Of a stretch of 64,000 nucleotides of DNA, positions 60,230 through 64,000 are shown piece by piece. Position numbers and translations under genes: made by a program. The stretch's first letter is position 1. Each line of letters begins with the position of its first letter. Under the pieces are notes generated by a model that saw only the letters and a list, made by a program, of their open reading frames with translations, was not told the DNA's origin and made no database searches. The DNA is from Diprion similis. Its lineage: Eukaryota > Arthropoda > Insecta > Hymenoptera > Diprionidae. The stretch lies in NCBI RefSeq assembly GCF_021155765.1, contig NC_060105.1, forward strand, positions 17,579,001 to 17,643,000. The letters are read 5' to 3'.

Positions 60230-61689
60230 TGGAGATTTAGTAAACGAGGATCAAGACAAAACAAGCAACTGAGATGATCGATATACAATTGAGCAGCTAT
60301 ATGCAATAGTTTAATTCTAAGTAAGACTTGAGGAATGGCGTCTGTTCAAGTGACGATTTTTTATAATTCAGACGATTTTTGATAACTCAGTTATATTTTA
60401 AAACATTTTGATACTTTATCTTTATTTGTTAGACCAATGAGCTATTGTACTAATTTTGAGTTGAGCAAAAGTGCTGGGTGAGCATTTTTACACCCACCTA
60501 CTTTCGGATTGTTTTCAAAAGTTCACTTCACAGTAATATATTATGTTAATAAAAAGTCTATTCCTTTGTAGATAATTAATTGTTACTTGATAATCTAAAA
60601 TTGAATGAAATTGGTGACCAACATCAGATTATAGGCACGGTCAAAATTTCACTTCAAGTGTCAACTATTCCACATTAAGAAACATTTTCTTCTGTAAATA
60701 ACGCATAGACGTATTTTCGTAATAACGAATACAACAGAAACAGTAAAAATTAGTTAATGCTTGTTTAAGAAGGAATTTCCCTGCAATTGTTATTACGACA
60801 TTTTCAATTTTAATCTCTGAAAATGTATTCCGCTATTTTGTCTATCACTCAACGATCCTGTAAACTTGATTCAATGGCTGTGATAATTAATCAGACTGTA
60901 AGTTATTACTGTTTGCAATAAAAATGCACGATGCGGCAAAATATTTGAAAAATATAATGTCGAGGAATCGAATAATGATTTAGATTGACGATTGTATTGT
61001 TGTGCGAATGTTTAAGCAAATGATGATACAGTTACTTACACGTAGTAGTGTTGCATCAGCCAAATACGTAAATTATACCTATAAGGTAGACACTCATTCT
61101 GCATACACTCGGCAGAAAAAACATATTTTCCTCTATATCAAGATATGCTTGGAACGTAAAACTTTTCAAGTATAAATTCGACGTTCATCACTGATACAAA
61201 ATGTGATACGATGAAGGGTAAACTATCTAAAAAAATTCAGATTAGGTTCTTGCATCGGGGTACTGAATTAAACCTAATATGTTTATTTACAGTTTTTTTC
61301 GACATATTGAATGAATGCTCAAGGCTGCAATAATATAAACCAAATTTTTGAAAAGGTATAGTGTTAGAATCAAAGATTTATAATAATTCAACAATTATTT
61401 ATTGGCAATATAGGAAGTCTGAAAACCAAAAGGACGTAACCCACAGTTTTTTTTTCTGCATTTGACAATTTTACCGCCATAAGAGCAGTAACAAGAATGA
61501 GAGAAAATAAATTTATCTCGCAGGCCGAAAAAACAATGGATTACCCCTTTTGGTTCTTAGCACTCGAAATATAAATATATGCTTACATGATTATGTATAT
61601 ACACGATAAATGCTTCTCTCTCTATCTCTCCCGTTCTCTCACCGTGTAGGTGTTACAAGCTGTCTGCGCTTCTGCTTATTTAATAAACG
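60230..61689. other. 3' UTR and intergenic DNA after the Ctr gene
   Basis: AATAAA signals at 60,548-60,553 and 60,917-60,922 can end the Ctr transcript. At about 61,425-61,575, AACCAAAAGGACGTAACCCA and the inverted TGGATTACCCCTTTTGGTT form the ends of a ~150-bp repeat related to the MITE at 48,625. A CT-rich patch (TCTCTCTC) lies near 61,615. No gene recognised. Confidence 0.45.
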
Positions 61690-61925
61690 AATTTTGACAG
61701 TTCGTGATCGATTTTTTTTAATTTATCGTACGCAAGTAAATAACCGTTATAGCGACGACTTATTGTGATGTGTATAGGCATCTAAACAAGATATATATTT
61801 TATACAATATAGATAATCTTATAATATGCTCTAAGGCCTATGAACATCACAATAAGTGGTCACTATGACGATTATTTACTTGCGTACGATAAATTTAAAA
61901 AAATAAACCAAGAATCGTGAAAATT
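61690..61925. mobile_element. Palindromic MITE with ~95-bp inverted repeats
   Basis: TTTATCGTACGCAAGTAAAT at the left (about 61,723) recurs exactly inverted at the right (about 61,873), and the pairing runs from about 61,690 to 61,785 against 61,830-61,925, including ACTTATTGTGATG and CATCACAATAAGT. The centre is a 45-bp AT-rich loop. No coding capacity. Confidence 0.8.
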
Positions 61926-63342
61926 AGATTATTATATAAAAAGAAGCATGTATACGTATATGTGTAGGTAAACGACTTTTGTACTTTCATAGAGATAAGG
62001 TTCATAATTTATACATATACTGTATGTTTCTAGAAGGATTTTGTATATTATAATATACTGTATAATGCGTCAACCTATGCGTTTTCGTAAATCCGATATT
62101 TAACAACAAGTTCACTAAACTCATTGCCAAACATCCAAACATATTTTTTCATAATAATTTTCTTCGATTGATCAGCATGAATTGTCAGCATTTTATACCT
62201 ATTTATTTACGTATTAGGTAATAAACGGGACAGACCCATACCTATATGTCATTGGTTAATACACCAAAAACGCTATTATAAAACCATCGACGGTAGCTCT
62301 TAGATGCAATATAACAATCGGTATTATGCCAACAAGTTTCCTTTCTTTTTTTTTATATCTCTGAGAATTGGAATAGAGTAGAGAAAGCAAACGTATTTGC
62401 AAGTATATTTTTGAACGGTGGCAAAACCCTCATACAACGATTATTCGGATTGAATTTAAATCCTTTATCTTTCATTTGAATACAATTGCAATCGTCATTT
62501 GAAGCCGAAAAATTATAAGCAAATCGAATTGCCACGGAATGCCGCAACAGAAATTAATTTCAGTCAAATTAGCTATTTAGAATTTCGATGTTTTAGATAA
62601 TTGCCGATTTTGGCCCGCGCGCCGAGCCGTGTCGCGTTATAATTGGACGATAATTTCGTCACATCTGTGAAAGAAAGCGAGTTCAGTTCTTTTACAACTA
62701 AACTGGCGTCGCTACGTAATTTTTTTTTCCAGACACAATATACGTGAATTAAATGTGCTGTTATTCGCATCATCCCGTTTCATCTTCCCGTTATTTTTAA
62801 ATATTCCACGTCGCACATACATACATACGAAATTATACATGCTACGCCGTCAGGATCGTCCATTCGGGGATCCATCAGGACGGAACCTGAGCTTAATTGA
62901 TGTTTTTATTTTATAGACATGCATCTCGCTGTTATAGAATTATTAAAGACTATGATGACAATCTCTGGAGTGGTGAAGAAACGGAGATATTTCTGAAATT
63001 GAAGCATCTTTCATTTTTCACCGTTCGTAATTCAGATCGTACTGTCTTGGAAAGATCGGGATTACGGAGAGGTAGATTCTCGAATAAACGAAATCGTTGT
63101 CGTAGAATCTCACGAGAATTCAGCCGATATTTACGCTGATAATACGAATAATCAGATGTAATAGAGCCATCATCGCGATTTTATCGAAATATAAATCTGT
63201 GGCTCGATAAAATTCTCGACGAGAGGACGGTGAGATATATTTAACGCATCCATCACTGGTGGGTGTCATTCGGCCTGCGAGAGACACGTCCAATCTTGTT
63301 CGCCCCCGAAACTTCTGGAACAAGCGAGAGTCGCGACGTGGG
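61926..63342. other. Intergenic DNA, nothing recognised
   Basis: AT-rich in the left part, becoming GC-richer toward 63,280. The open frame at 62,897-63,139 is basic and of low complexity and has no family signs. No splice signal pair supports an exon. Confidence 0.4.
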
Positions 63343-63590
63343 CCAATAAACGGAGGCCAACTGTAGTGATGCGGGCCAATCAGAGCCCGAGTTTCTTCTA
63401 TAACGTGGAGATTCGGACCAATCAAAGCAAGACACGACGAAATTTTCCCGTTAATATCCCGGCGTCGAAAGCGCTCGCCAGTCAGTCATTTAACAGACGT
63501 CCCAAGTGAAAAGAGGTGTTTCAATATAGAATTGTGTGAACTCTCGTGTGTTCTTCTCCACAAACTGGGATAAAAATATTAATTTTACTG
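63343..63590 (+). promoter_or_regulatory. CCAAT-rich promoter of a gene starting beyond the window
   Basis: Three CCAAT boxes on the + strand (63,343, 63,376 and 63,418), two in the context GGCCAAT/GACCAAT-CA, lie 60-140 bases before TCAGTC (63,482-63,487), which fits the arthropod initiator TCAGT. The sequence around is GC-richer than average. A first, untranslated exon could run from about 63,484 to 63,590, followed by the donor GTAATT. The downstream gene is outside the window, so this is inference from signals only. Confidence 0.45.
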
Positions 63591-64000
63591 GTAATTATTA
63601 ATCGGTTTAATTACTGCCAATCGATATACTGTGCATATACTATTTCTCACTCTTCGACTGAACTAATTTCGGAATAAAGCGCAGTCTTCTATCCGGCAAG
63701 CCACGTCTCAAAGAGAGCCATATTCGTCCACTATTCGTATAATTTCGGATTAACTATTACAATATCAGTCGTAGCAATAAAGGTCGGTCGGTCACTCGTT
63801 CAATAATCATTTTACAACCGTTACCAACAACTCTATATGTGCGGAATTTGCGGTTTACCGGCATTATTCAGAACGCTGCTTACAGCTGCTATTAGACATT
63901 TTTCAACTCATATTCTTCACGTTTTTTCATTGCATCTGTGAAAGTCAGACTTATCGTTTATTCCCGGTTATAGAACAACCATCAACGCAAAGTTCGATTT

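Noticed and set aside
62897-63139. Basic 80-codon frame near the right edge
   Set aside because: Low-complexity Arg-rich content and no splice or family support.
1-64000. tRNA, rRNA, CRISPR arrays or bacterial operons
   Set aside because: No GGTTCGA-type box paired with a tRNA fold, no rRNA similarity, no spaced direct repeats; the spliced genes show that the DNA is eukaryotic.

Overview
This is an AT-rich, intron-containing animal sequence. The protein families and intron layout, the AACCT-type telomere-like motif and the dense small inverted-repeat elements fit an insect; order and species cannot be fixed by reading alone (Hymenoptera is only a guess). All genes found read left to right on the + strand.

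Genes. (1) A possible terminal coding exon of an unidentified gene lies at 4,211-4,275. (2) The last five coding exons of an unrecognised gene run from 10,692 to 22,418. They encode a Cys-cluster followed by a long Ser/Asn-rich tail of 492 residues, with phases that match at every junction. (3) A complete five-exon THAP-domain gene (47,252-48,454, 278 aa). (4) A complete six-exon BRAP/IMP-type gene with BRAP2, RING, UBP zinc finger and coiled coil (51,034-55,532, 563 aa). (5) A complete three-exon Ctr/SLC31 copper transporter (58,220-60,229, 194 aa). (6) A CCAAT-rich promoter at 63,343-63,590, probably of a gene that starts beyond the right edge. The host genes are not an operon and show no common pathway.

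Mobile DNA. The middle of the window (32,388-46,562) is a nested transposon cluster. Two related non-LTR retrotransposons with an ORF1 of zinc knuckles and an ORF2 of endonuclease, reverse transcriptase and RNase H lie head to tail. Element 1 has a 13-bp target duplication at both ends, a (GAA)n-like tail, and was later hit by two different solo LTRs, each with TG...CA ends and exact 5-bp and 4-bp target duplications. Element 2 shares the 5' terminus of element 1, carries a 299-bp insertion, and is cut off on the 3' side, probably by a third LTR. Element 1 landed inside an ~85-bp minisatellite, whose units now lie on both sides, 7.8 kb apart.

Small elements. Introns and intergenic DNA are full of fold-back elements: a ~2.9-kb imperfect palindrome (4,690-7,600), two elements built of short TTCTACA-type repeats in opposite orientations (10,141-10,648; 27,094-27,510), a TTAA-flanked piggyBac-type MITE, a small solo LTR, and at least three multi-copy MITE families. 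No CRISPR, rRNA or convincing tRNA was seen, and no wholly new gene system was established; the fold-back elements and nested chronology are the most informative parts.
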